Assembly: GCA_938021675.1 (NCBI GenBank)
Contig: CALIFY010000030.1
Coordinates: 18,844-82,843, forward strand
Direction: 5' to 3'
Source: an uncultured Acidimicrobiales bacterium
Lineage (GTDB): Bacteria > Actinomycetota > Acidimicrobiia > Acidimicrobiales > SZUA-35
Length of the DNA: 64,000 nt
In this document: in pieces, positions 44,986 to 53,417 of the stretch
Layout of the letters: every line of letters begins with the position of its first letter
Position numbering within the stretch: position 1 is the first letter of the stretch
Program-made: the position numbers and the translations under genes
Notes under the pieces: generated by a model
The model's input: the letters and a program-made list of their open reading frames with translations, nothing else
The model's database searches: none
What the model was told of the DNA's origin: nothing

Positions 44986-46917
44986 CTACCAGCCGACTCG
45001 TTGATCGACCTTGCCTTTCTCTATGTCTGCTCGTGCGTCGGAGACCGTCTGACGATTCGAAACCTCGGGGACACCGACCTCCCAGAAGCTGCCACCTTCG
45101 GTCCACGAATCGGCGTCGACCTTCATGACGATCACGTAAGTTCGGTCGGCGGACCGGGCCCGTCCAAGCGCCTCGGCCAACTCTGCGATCGACGATGCAG
45201 ACTCCGCGCCGCAACCCATCGACGACGCATGGGCCACAAAGTCGACTTCGACGACGGTTCCATCTCCCGATGGGGCTAACCGACAGTCGGCAAGCAGGTT
45301 GTTGAACGGCACACCACCCTGATTGACCTGAAGCCGGTTGATGACGGCAAAGCCGCCGTTGTCGCAGACCAGAACGATCATTTTGTGTCCGGTTAAAACC
45401 GATGAGTACAGGTCGGAGTTCATCATGAGATACGAGCCATCGCCGACGAACACGAACACGTCGCCGTCCCGTTCAGCCCCACCACCCGACCCATAGGCCA
45501 TCGCCGCGCCCCAGCCGCCAGAGGTCTCGTAGCCCATGCACGAGTAGCCATACTCACAGTCGAAGGTGGCGATACCTTTCGACCACCACCCGTTGTTGAC
45601 CTCTCCAGGAAACCCCCCGGCGGCGGCGAGGCACACATCGCCTTCGCCGGCTTGATCGTTGACCGCCCGGACGACTTGGGCATAGGTCAGCACGCCATCG
45701 GTTTGCTCACCATCACCCCGTTGGCCGGCGGTCAAACCGACGCTGTCCAGATAGGCCCGGAAGCCTCGCTTCCCCTCATCGGCTTGTTCCAACCAGGAGG
45801 TCGGCGCCGACCATCGACCGACCAGGTCGGTCAGTTCGCCCAGCGTCTCTCTGGCGTCTCCCACCAGGGGCAGCGATCGGTGTTTCACGGCATCGAACCG
45901 GGTGGTGTTCATACCGACGATCGTCGTCTCTTCGTTTTTGAATACCGTCCAAGAACCGGTGGTGAAGTCCTGAAGGCGACAGCCGATCGCTATCACCACG
46001 TCGGCTTCGGCGGCCAAGCTGTTTGCCGCCTCGCACCCGGTAACCCCAATCGGGCCGATGTACATCCGGTCGTCACCCAACATGGACGACTTGCCAGCGA
46101 CCGTCTCCACCACCGGCACGCCATGGCGGTCTGCGAACTGGCTAAGGGCCTCCTCCGCCCCCGAATAGTGCACACCACCACCGGCGATGATCAGTGGCTT
46201 GCGGGCCTTCTTGATGACATCAGCGGCCGCCACCAATTCGGTGGTGTCAGCCCGCGGCCGCACGATCTCATGATGAACCGGTTCGAAAAAGCGGACCGGG
46301 TAGTCGTAGGCCATGGCCTGCACGTCTTGGGGAAGGCCGATGAAGGCCGGGCCCCGGGTCGCTGGATCGAGCATGGTAGTTACCGCGGCCGGTAGCGATT
46401 GGACGATCTGGGCTGGGTGGGTGATCCGATCCCAGAACTTGACCACCGGCTTGAACGCATCGTTGACCGTCGTCGTCGGTTCACCGAACCGCTCGACCTG
46501 CTGGAGGACCGGGTCGGGTATGCGGGATACGAAGGTGTCACCACCGAAGAGCAGGAGCGGCAACCGGTTCGATGAAGCAACCGCCGCTGCGGTCACCATG
46601 TTGGTTGCACCAGGGCCGACCGATGACGTCGCCACCATAATCTGTCTGGCCTTTACCGCTTTGTTGTATGCCACCGCGGCGAGGGCCATCCCTTGCTCAT
46701 TCTGGCCTCTCCACGTTGGCATCTCGTCCCCGGCTTCCTGAAGGGCATGGCCCAGGCAGGTCACGTTGCCGTGACCGAAGATCCCAAAAACCCCGGGGAA
46801 CAGGCGGGCCCTGTCGCCGACCGAAACACCGGCCGTGGCGCCGGGGTCGAGCGTGGTGGTTTGTACCGTCATCCATCGAACGATGGCGTGCGCTGTCGTC
46901 AATCGAGTCGTTTCCAT
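44986..46917 (-). CDS. iolD: 3D-(3,5/4)-trihydroxycyclohexane-1,2-dione hydrolase
   Basis: A 643-residue thiamine-diphosphate enzyme of the acetolactate-synthase fold. IolD features include FPGVFGIFGHGNVTCLGHAL, NEQGMALAAVAYNKA, the N-terminal TSSVGPGATNMVTAAA, and the C-terminal ThDP block FVFVGDGSYLMMNSDLYS with NGGFAVINRLQ. It opens the ring of the inosose dehydration product to 5-deoxy-glucuronate. The ATG at 46915-46917 has a strong AGGAGG site; a frame continuing upstream to 47100 overlaps iolG and is not used. It is the last gene of the operon and converges with the PASTA kinase gene 24 bp away. Confidence 0.95.
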   Translation of the reverse strand: METTRLTTAHAIVRWMTVQTTTLDPGATAGVSVGDRARLFPGVFGIFGHGNVTCLGHALQEAGDEMPTWRGQNEQGMALAAVAYNKAVKARQIMVATSSVGPGATNMVTAAAVASSNRLPLLLFGGDTFVSRIPDPVLQQVERFGEPTTTVNDAFKPVVKFWDRITHPAQIVQSLPAAVTTMLDPATRGPAFIGLPQDVQAMAYDYPVRFFEPVHHEIVRPRADTTELVAAADVIKKARKPLIIAGGGVHYSGAEEALSQFADRHGVPVVETVAGKSSMLGDDRMYIGPIGVTGCEAANSLAAEADVVIAIGCRLQDFTTGSWTVFKNEETTIVGMNTTRFDAVKHRSLPLVGDARETLGELTDLVGRWSAPTSWLEQADEGKRGFRAYLDSVGLTAGQRGDGEQTDGVLTYAQVVRAVNDQAGEGDVCLAAAGGFPGEVNNGWWSKGIATFDCEYGYSCMGYETSGGWGAAMAYGSGGGAERDGDVFVFVGDGSYLMMNSDLYSSVLTGHKMIVLVCDNGGFAVINRLQVNQGGVPFNNLLADCRLAPSGDGTVVEVDFVAHASSMGCGAESASSIAELAEALGRARSADRTYVIVMKVDADSWTEGGSFWEVGVPEVSNRQTVSDARADIEKGKVDQRVGW

Positions 46918-46955
46918 CACAGCCTCCTGCGGGTGTTCGTAGTTCGAGCGGCCGG

Positions 46956-47969
46956 TTAATCGTCGTGGTCGATGGGAATCGGCCGGTGTTCGCGAATGGA
47001 TTGCCAGGCGGCAAGTCCGATCACTAACGGAGCTCGACCGTCGGCACCGTGGACCGGGACCGGTCCGTCGTCGGCGACCGCCGAAACGAACGCGTTCCAC
47101 TGCGCGATGTACGACGGAATGTACCGATCGAGGAAGAAATGCTGGACCGGCGCCGTCAAACCTCCGGCCTTCGTGCGAGCCATCATCGAATGGTCGAGAT
47201 GATTGGCCGACGATGCCATGCCGGCTGAGCCGAACACCTCGACCCGTTGGTCATAGCCATACGATGACTGACGGCAATTGTCGATCGTGGTGAGCGTCCC
47301 ATCGGCGTGAGTCAGCAGCACGACAACCGTGTCGAGGTCTCCGGCGTCGCCGATGGCTTGATCGACGGTGACCGCCCCTCGGGCGTAGACCTCGACCACC
47401 TCGGACCCGGTCACAAAACGAGCCATGTCGAAATCGTGGATGGTCATGTCGCAGAAGATGCCCCCGGATACCTCGATGTATGGGATCGGTGGCGGCTCGG
47501 GGTCGCGGCTGGTAATTCTGACCTGGCGCAACCGGCCGACCGTACCGTCGACGACCGCTCGGCGAACGGCGGCGTGGCTCGGATCGAATCGGCGATTGAA
47601 CCCGATCTGCAGTGGCACGCCGGCCGCCTCGACCGCGGCCAACGCATCGTCGACCTTGTTGAGGTCGAGCGAGATCGGCTTCTCACAGAAGATCGGCTTT
47701 CCGGCTGTGGCCGCCTCCACGAGCAGGTCGACGTGGGTGTCGGTGCTGCTGGCGATAGCCACCGCGTCGACGTCGGGACTGGCGATCAGCTCGGCCGCCG
47801 AATCGTAGACCTTGGCCGTGACCGCTTCACCGACCGCCTGGGCCGCCGCCGTTGCCACATCGAAGACACCGGTCACCGTCGTGTTGGTCACCTGGGTGGC
47901 CAACAGTTCGGCGTGCATCGAACCGATACGTCCGGCCCCGAGTATTCCGATCTTTAGCTTGGCCATCAT
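46956..47969 (-). CDS. iolG: myo-Inositol 2-dehydrogenase
   Basis: A 337-residue Gfo/Idh/MocA dehydrogenase. It has the Rossmann motif IGILGAGRIGSMHAELLA, EKPISLDL with the catalytic lysine, and GGIFCDMTIHDFDMARF with the conserved Asp and His. It oxidises myo-inositol to 2-keto-myo-inositol with NAD. It lies 38 bp upstream of iolD within the same operon. Tandem ATGs at the start allow a one-residue alternative. Confidence 0.92.
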   Translation of the reverse strand: MMAKLKIGILGAGRIGSMHAELLATQVTNTTVTGVFDVATAAAQAVGEAVTAKVYDSAAELIASPDVDAVAIASSTDTHVDLLVEAATAGKPIFCEKPISLDLNKVDDALAAVEAAGVPLQIGFNRRFDPSHAAVRRAVVDGTVGRLRQVRITSRDPEPPPIPYIEVSGGIFCDMTIHDFDMARFVTGSEVVEVYARGAVTVDQAIGDAGDLDTVVVLLTHADGTLTTIDNCRQSSYGYDQRVEVFGSAGMASSANHLDHSMMARTKAGGLTAPVQHFFLDRYIPSYIAQWNAFVSAVADDGPVPVHGADGRAPLVIGLAAWQSIREHRPIPIDHDD

Positions 47970-48006
47970 GCACCCTCCGGTACTCTGCCGATGTCTTGCG
48001 ACACGC

Positions 48007-49221
48007 TCAACTGCCCAACCCGACGCTGGTGACCTTCTCCCAGCCGTTCGACGACCACGACCTGATCAACGCCGCCTGGACGCTCACGTAGGCCAATGCT
48101 TCGGTGAAACCCGGCTCGTGCTGCATACCGTTCGCCACCGCGGTCAGGAAGTTGTAGTCCTCGATGACCTTGAGGTCCTCGTATCCGATGGCGTTTGCGT
48201 CACCGGGAACAAACGCTCCGTGATACGGGTAGCGGTCGCCGGCGTACACGGTCGTGTAGCCATCGTGAAGCACGTCGACCTCCCGTCCAGATGTCGTTTC
48301 AACCTCGACCTTGTTGGCCAGGAAGATTCGCATCTCATTCATCGTTTCCAAGTTCCACTGGATCGAGCCGTTGGTCCCGTAGATCTCGAACGCCATCTGA
48401 CTCTGGGGACCGACGATGGCCCGCGACGCTTCGAAGTTGCCGACCGCGCCATTGGCGAAACGGGCCATACAGCCGGCGTAATCCTCATTCGTAACCGGAC
48501 CGGTCGGGTCACCGGGTTTGCCACGATCGTAGTGGTTCCCCTCGCCGGGGGACGGAATCGGCCGTAACGGGATGAAGGTCCGCTCAAGACCAACGACCTC
48601 ATCGATCGGGCCGTTGAGCATCATGGCCAAATCGATCGAATGGCTGAGAATGTCGGAGCTGACGCCGTACCCGGCGCCGTCGTGCTCAAACCGCCACGAC
48701 AACAACCCGAGTGGATCGGCCCCGTACATTGAGAAGAAGCGCCCTCGGTAGTTGGTAATCTCGCCGAGGACACCATCGACGATCAGCTGCTTTGCGTACA
48801 GCACGAGGGGCGCCCACCGGTAGTTGTACCCGACGCCGGTGATCACCCCGGCCTTGCGAGCGGCCAGTTCTACTCGCGCCGTCTGCTCGGGAGTTCCGCC
48901 GACCGGTTTCTCGCAGAATACGTGCTTGCCAGCCTCGGCGGCAGCGACGCTGAGTTCCTCGTGCAACATGTTCGGGGCTGAAACGACCACGACGTCGACA
49001 TCGGGATGTTCGATGGCTTCCGCCGGGTCTGTCGTCCCGTGTTCGAACCCGAAGGAACGAACGGCTTCTTCGGTCCGGGTCGCCACGTTGTCGGCACAGA
49101 TCACGAGACGCGGGTCGGCCACACGATCGGGGAACAGAGACGGGATGCGAGCAAACGACCGGCTGTGTGCCTGGCCCATCCAACCGAATCCGATAACGGC
49201 GATGCCAATCTGTCGACTCAT
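48007..49221 (-). CDS. Second Gfo/Idh/MocA-family dehydrogenase (inositol-type)
   Basis: A 404-residue NAD(P)-dependent oxidoreductase: IAVIGFGWMGQAHSRSFA, FCEKPVGGTPEQT with the catalytic lysine, and SSDILSHSIDLAMMLNG carrying the substrate-region acidic and histidine residues. It is distinct from the neighbouring IolG and longer. In inositol clusters such a paralogue often handles scyllo- or chiro-inositol or another inosose, which is the likely role here. The start overlaps the stop of the aldolase gene by four bases. Confidence 0.85.
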   Translation of the reverse strand: MSRQIGIAVIGFGWMGQAHSRSFARIPSLFPDRVADPRLVICADNVATRTEEAVRSFGFEHGTTDPAEAIEHPDVDVVVVSAPNMLHEELSVAAAEAGKHVFCEKPVGGTPEQTARVELAARKAGVITGVGYNYRWAPLVLYAKQLIVDGVLGEITNYRGRFFSMYGADPLGLLSWRFEHDGAGYGVSSDILSHSIDLAMMLNGPIDEVVGLERTFIPLRPIPSPGEGNHYDRGKPGDPTGPVTNEDYAGCMARFANGAVGNFEASRAIVGPQSQMAFEIYGTNGSIQWNLETMNEMRIFLANKVEVETTSGREVDVLHDGYTTVYAGDRYPYHGAFVPGDANAIGYEDLKVIEDYNFLTAVANGMQHEPGFTEALAYVSVQAALIRSWSSNGWEKVTSVGLGS

Positions 49222-50198
49222 CGGGTGCTGTCCTCTCGTCGGCTGTCATCCTGGTCGGTCTTCTCGTCTCGGGAGGCGGCAGCGGAGGGTGACGCCTCGC
49301 CTGTTGCCACGAACCAGGGCCGTCCCGTTGCAACGATGGAGGCCAAGGTGGTGAACCGATCGGGCACCAAGTCGGCGAGCACCGCGGCTCGGACGGCGGG
49401 ATCGACCGCCTCACGCCACAGCGCACGACCGACGGCGAACCCGCTGGCCCCGCCGGCGCAAGCTTCGATCAGCTGCGATTCGAACTGATGAAAGGTGACC
49501 CCCCACGACAGAAGTATCCATGGCCGTCCCTGAGAGGCCTCGGTCAGCGCCTCGCAGGAACCAACGCCCGGAAAGGGGAGCTTGAGGATCAGCTGCTCCG
49601 ATACCGCACCACCGAGCGAACTCAACCGGCGAGCCGACGCCAAGATGACGGTCCGCCGGTCGGCGTCGTCGGTGACATCGAAGGGAACCGGCTCGATAAG
49701 GATCGGCACACCGGCCGCTTCCGACGCTGTGATCACCTCGGCCACCAACCGCTCTTGAGCCACGGTGAACTCGCCACGATCATGGCGATAGAGCACCAGC
49801 AGTTTGGCCCCGTCCGCCCCCACCTCGGCAACCCGAGCCGGTGTCCACCCTGGCATGAGTCGATTGCCGGAAGACGGATCGCCAAAATACCCTTGGGCCT
49901 CAAGAGCGCAGGTCACGCCCATCTCGTCGGGTACCACCGATGCCAGCTCAGGAAGCGAGTACTCCGGTTCGAGCATCACCGCCGATGGTTGGCTCCCGAG
50001 GGCAACGAGAGCGTCGAGTACGTCTCGTTTGAACTTCCGCAGCGCGCCGGCTCCGCCGAGCCCCGGGCCGAGCCGTTCGAACTCAGCCTGAAGGGCATCG
50101 CGGTGGTCGAGAGCAGCGATGGTGAAGTGCCCGTTGCCGTCGGCCAAGACGCCCGGAGTGGCCGGAGTGGCCGACGGTCTGTTGGGGCCATCGGTCAT
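49218..50198 (-). CDS. LacD/YihT-like class I aldolase in inositol operon
   Basis: A 326-residue protein related to tagatose-1,6-bisphosphate aldolases. It has FTIAALDHRDALQAEFE, LKRDVLDALVALGSQPSAVMLEPEYS-type segments (here KFKRDVLDAL), GADGAKLLVLYRHD with the lysine that would form the Schiff base, and PILIEPVPFDV. Its place between iolB and the dehydrogenase suggests it cleaves 2-deoxy-5-keto-D-gluconate 6-phosphate to DHAP and malonic semialdehyde in place of IolJ (inference). It overlaps iolB and the next gene by four bases each. Confidence 0.8.
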   Translation of the reverse strand: MTDGPNRPSATPATPGVLADGNGHFTIAALDHRDALQAEFERLGPGLGGAGALRKFKRDVLDALVALGSQPSAVMLEPEYSLPELASVVPDEMGVTCALEAQGYFGDPSSGNRLMPGWTPARVAEVGADGAKLLVLYRHDRGEFTVAQERLVAEVITASEAAGVPILIEPVPFDVTDDADRRTVILASARRLSSLGGAVSEQLILKLPFPGVGSCEALTEASQGRPWILLSWGVTFHQFESQLIEACAGGASGFAVGRALWREAVDPAVRAAVLADLVPDRFTTLASIVATGRPWFVATGEASPSAAASRDEKTDQDDSRREDSTR

Positions 50199-51034
50199 TT
50201 CGGGATCTCTACCGATGACGGACCGACGACGGGAAGATCCCAGGCACCATCGTCCCAGTCGGCCTCAATCCAGGTGTGCTGTTGATCGAAACAGGGCGGC
50301 GTCGCCCTCTCGTCTCCCACCAGCTCACCGGCCAAATAGTTGAGGAAGTACATGTTCGATCCCGGGCAGGCCACCGACGAGTGGTAGCCGCCGGGCACGA
50401 GAGCAAAGTCGCCGTCACCGCCTCGGTAGATCTCCTCCCACGGGTGGTCGGGATCATCGTCATGCCAGTTCCGATGCATCCAGAACCCTTCCCGATCCAA
50501 ACGGAAGTAGTAGACCTCCTCCAGATAGGGCGAACCGTCGATACCATCGTGGCGGTGGGGCGCCCATCCCGACCACGTACCACGGGGCACGTAGACCTCA
50601 TAGAGGATGAGTCGCTCAGCTTCGATGGGAGCAGCCAACGAGTGGTTGACCTGCCGGTGGGCGGCGCCGCCGCCTCGGACCTCGGACTTGATGGCGGCCG
50701 GATCGAGGAGCCGGGCCGGGTAGCGGCCCTCGGCCGGCGCCGACCCGATAGCGAACGTGAACGGCCCACCGGTGGCGGTCACCATCATCGGGACACCGGG
50801 AGGGGTGTAGCCCAAAGGGGCAAGCTCGGCGAATACCGACGAACGCGACACCGCATGAACCTCATCGCCGAGCCGTAGCTCGGCCGAGCCGGACAATGGA
50901 GTCAACGCTGTTTCCTCATCGTCGAGGAGATGGTGATGGGTCGCTCCCTGAGCCAACTCGATCACGTTGAAGGACAGGTACTCCCATCCCGCCGTTTCCG
51001 GAGTCACCGGTACCGTAGGCAATGAACGCATCAC
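50195..51034 (-). CDS. iolB: 5-deoxy-glucuronate isomerase
   Basis: A 279-residue bicupin. IolB markers are WEYLSFNVIELAQGATH, the metal-binding WSGWAPHRHDG with LEEVYYFR, and the second ligand set in GDGDFALVPGGYHSSVACPG. It converts 5-deoxy-glucuronate to 2-deoxy-5-keto-gluconate. It is coupled by 4-base ATGA overlaps to iolC upstream and to the aldolase downstream. Confidence 0.93.
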   Translation of the reverse strand: MMRSLPTVPVTPETAGWEYLSFNVIELAQGATHHHLLDDEETALTPLSGSAELRLGDEVHAVSRSSVFAELAPLGYTPPGVPMMVTATGGPFTFAIGSAPAEGRYPARLLDPAAIKSEVRGGGAAHRQVNHSLAAPIEAERLILYEVYVPRGTWSGWAPHRHDGIDGSPYLEEVYYFRLDREGFWMHRNWHDDDPDHPWEEIYRGGDGDFALVPGGYHSSVACPGSNMYFLNYLAGELVGDERATPPCFDQQHTWIEADWDDGAWDLPVVGPSSVEIPK

Positions 51035-52017
51035 GACGAATCTCCTTCGATTCTGGCTGCTAGAAACTCATCGATCTCGTCGACGAACGGCATATCGTCG
51101 GCACACATCAGGCGGCCGGCGACGATGGCTCCCGCCGCGTTGCCGTATCGAACACTTTCGGCCACCGACCACCCCGAAAGAAGACCGTGGCACAGGGCGC
51201 CGCCAAACGCATCACCGGCACCAAGCCCGCACACCACTTCGACGGGAAACGGTGCCACCTGTTCCCGAGACCCATCCTCGGTCGCGACCAGCACACCATC
51301 GCCGCCCATCTTTATGACCGCGGCCTCGATCCCGCAGTCCAGAAGCCGATCGGCGGCGGTGTCGGGGTCGTCGGCCCCAACGGCGACCCGGCATTCATCT
51401 CGGTTGCCGATCACGATGCTGAAGTAGTTGAGCCGGGGGGCGATCTGGGCCGTGCCGGCGGCCTCGGAGTCCCAGAAGTGAGGCCGCCAATCGAGATCGA
51501 AGATCGTGTGCCGTCCCTGTTGGGATTTCGTTCGACGTTCCAGTAGCTCGGTGACCGTCGACCGGCTCGGCTCTTCGGAGAACCGTGAGGCGGGGATCCA
51601 CAGGATGTCGACTTCCTCGATCGGAGCGTCGACAAAGTCGGTTGGCCGTAACTCGATATCGGGGGCTCGTGGCTGGCGGTAGAAGATGATGTTTGGCTCG
51701 GTCACCGGGTCGAGTTCGGCGAAGGCCAGCGGTGTCGGCAGCGTCGGATGGGTGGCGACGTAGCTGGTATCGACACCGAAGCGCTCGGTTAACGCATGTC
51801 GTATGTCGGCCCCAAAGGCGTCGTCACCGACCTTGGTGCCAAGGGCCACCCGGTGACCGAGACGGGCGGCGGCGACCGCCACGTTGGTGGCGGTGCCCCC
51901 GATCGACTTGGCCAAGGTTCGCACCTCGCTCATCGGCCCTTGTTGGTGGGGGTAGAGGTCGACGCTTGTCCGACCGATGGCCAGTAGCTCGATTGCCGGC
52001 GGCGCCATCAGCGGCAC
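51031..52017 (-). CDS. iolC: 5-dehydro-2-deoxygluconokinase
   Basis: A 328-residue PfkB-family sugar kinase: AIGRTSVDLYPHQQGP, SIGGTATNVAVAAARLG, VIKMGGDGVLVA, and the catalytic signature VCGLGAGDAFGGAL. It phosphorylates 2-deoxy-5-keto-gluconate. The start at 52017 (MPLMAPPAIELLAIG) could alternatively be the second ATG three codons on. It lies ten bases after the DUF385-like gene. Confidence 0.93.
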   Translation of the reverse strand: MPLMAPPAIELLAIGRTSVDLYPHQQGPMSEVRTLAKSIGGTATNVAVAAARLGHRVALGTKVGDDAFGADIRHALTERFGVDTSYVATHPTLPTPLAFAELDPVTEPNIIFYRQPRAPDIELRPTDFVDAPIEEVDILWIPASRFSEEPSRSTVTELLERRTKSQQGRHTIFDLDWRPHFWDSEAAGTAQIAPRLNYFSIVIGNRDECRVAVGADDPDTAADRLLDCGIEAAVIKMGGDGVLVATEDGSREQVAPFPVEVVCGLGAGDAFGGALCHGLLSGWSVAESVRYGNAAGAIVAGRLMCADDMPFVDEIDEFLAARIEGDSS

Positions 52018-52027
52018 CGGCTCAACG

Positions 52028-52525
52028 TTAGGCGGGATGCTCGGTCGCTCGGAGACGTAGCACTTGGTCCACGCCGAACAATCGGAGCTGCCGCCGCTCG
52101 CCCGGTGGGAGGTCCGATTGGACCGAATCGGTGGCGACGACGTTGGGCTGATCGACGTGGTACGTCCGCCCCTCGGACACCAACTCGGCCGAACCGGCGT
52201 TCATGAGGTTGCGGACCCAGTCGGCGTTCGGCCCATACGGCAACGCGATCAAGAACCAACCATCGGCTGGGTGAACCCCGATCGGGGTCTCGTATGAGGC
52301 GCCGCTTACCCGACCGACATGTCGGATGATCGACGCGTAGGCACCGGGAGTCCCGGCCGATCGCAGTTGACGAGGGTTGGTGACCCGCCGATTGAACCGC
52401 CGCACCACCCCGAGGACGGCGGTCGACTTGCGTCGCATTCCGACTATCAGGGTCGCCACTGCGATGGCTGCGGCCGCCAGCAGTCCACCGATCGCGCTGG
52501 CGATGATGACGAAGATGATGTTCAT
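52028..52525 (-). CDS. Membrane-anchored deazaflavin-type oxidoreductase (DUF385-like) in inositol operon
   Basis: A 165-residue protein with one N-terminal membrane helix (IIFVIIASAIGGLLAAAAIAVATLIVG) followed by a split barrel: SIIRHVGRVSGASYETPIG, WFLIALPYGPNADWVRNLMNAG and ELVSEGRTYHVD. The G-R-x-S-G and W-x-x-N motifs are those of F420-dependent nitroreductase-family proteins. It has no known step in inositol degradation. It sits between the ABC ATPase gene (69 bp) and iolC (10 bp) on the same strand, so it is likely co-expressed. Confidence 0.8.
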   Translation of the reverse strand: MNIIFVIIASAIGGLLAAAAIAVATLIVGMRRKSTAVLGVVRRFNRRVTNPRQLRSAGTPGAYASIIRHVGRVSGASYETPIGVHPADGWFLIALPYGPNADWVRNLMNAGSAELVSEGRTYHVDQPNVVATDSVQSDLPPGERRQLRLFGVDQVLRLRATEHPA

Positions 52526-52594
52526 ACTCCGATAGTGAACGATGGGGCCAACGCCCCGGTTGAGCGGCGGTTGAGCGGCGGTTGGACGTCCTGG

Positions 52595-53380
52595 TCAATC
52601 GGTCGACTCCATTGCCTCGGCTAGCTCGTCTTGCAGTTGCGCCAGTTCCGCGCCGCCAGCCATCAGGCGGGTCAGTTCGGTCAGGTCGAGTTCGGACTTG
52701 TCGAAATCGCCCATGCTCCGACCTCGGTTGAGAATCATGAACCGATCACCGACCGGCCATGCATGGTTCGGGTTGTGGGTGATAAAGATCACCCCAAGAC
52801 CGCGGCGACGGGCCTCGACGATGTAGCGGAGCACGACGCCGGATTGCTTCACCCCGAGCGCTGATGTCGGTTCGTCGAGGATGAGGACCTTGGCGCCAAA
52901 ATACGCGGCACGGGCGATGGCCACCGATTGCCGCTCCCCGCCCGAGAGCGTCCCGACCGGTTGATCCGGGTCGCGGATGTCGATTCCCATCTTGCCGAGT
53001 TCGTCGACCGCGATGCCCTTGGCTGTCGTTTGATCGACGACCTTGAACGGCCACACCCCGACCGTCGGTTCGGATCCGAGCCAAAAGTTCCGCCATACCG
53101 ACATGAGGGGGACCATGGCCAGATCTTGATAGACGGTGGCGATACCTCGATCGAGGGCGTCCCGTGGTGAGGTGAACCGAACAGGCTGACCCTCGACTAA
53201 GAACTGGCCCTCGTCGTGCTGGTGTACGCCGGACAGGATCTTGATGAACGTCGATTTGCCGGCGCCGTTGTCGCCCAGGACGCACGTTACCCGACCGGCC
53301 TCGACGCTCGTGGTGATGTCCTTGAGGGCGATGATGTTGCCGTAGAACTTCGAGATGTTCTTCACTTCGAGCAAGCTCAT
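52595..53380 (-). CDS. Sugar (inositol) ABC transporter ATPase, single domain
   Basis: A 261-residue ATPase: Walker [13 protein letters not shown], signature LSGGERQSV, Walker B VLILDEPT, and FITHN switch histidine. Unlike RbsA-type sugar ATPases, which carry two domains (about 500 residues), this has one, as in FrcA-type systems, and would work as a homodimer. It energises import by the neighbouring permease and binding protein. It lies 37 bp downstream of the permease gene. Confidence 0.9.
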   Translation of the reverse strand: MSLLEVKNISKFYGNIIALKDITTSVEAGRVTCVLGDNGAGKSTFIKILSGVHQHDEGQFLVEGQPVRFTSPRDALDRGIATVYQDLAMVPLMSVWRNFWLGSEPTVGVWPFKVVDQTTAKGIAVDELGKMGIDIRDPDQPVGTLSGGERQSVAIARAAYFGAKVLILDEPTSALGVKQSGVVLRYIVEARRRGLGVIFITHNPNHAWPVGDRFMILNRGRSMGDFDKSELDLTELTRLMAGGAELAQLQDELAEAMESTD

Positions 53381-53417
53381 ATGACTCTCGCCTCCCTAAC
53401 GCTCAATCTCACTGCGG

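Noticed and set aside
46918..47100. 61-residue N-terminal extension of iolD
   Set aside because: It overlaps iolG, is Arg-rich and unlike IolD; a strong AGGAGG site precedes ATG 46917.
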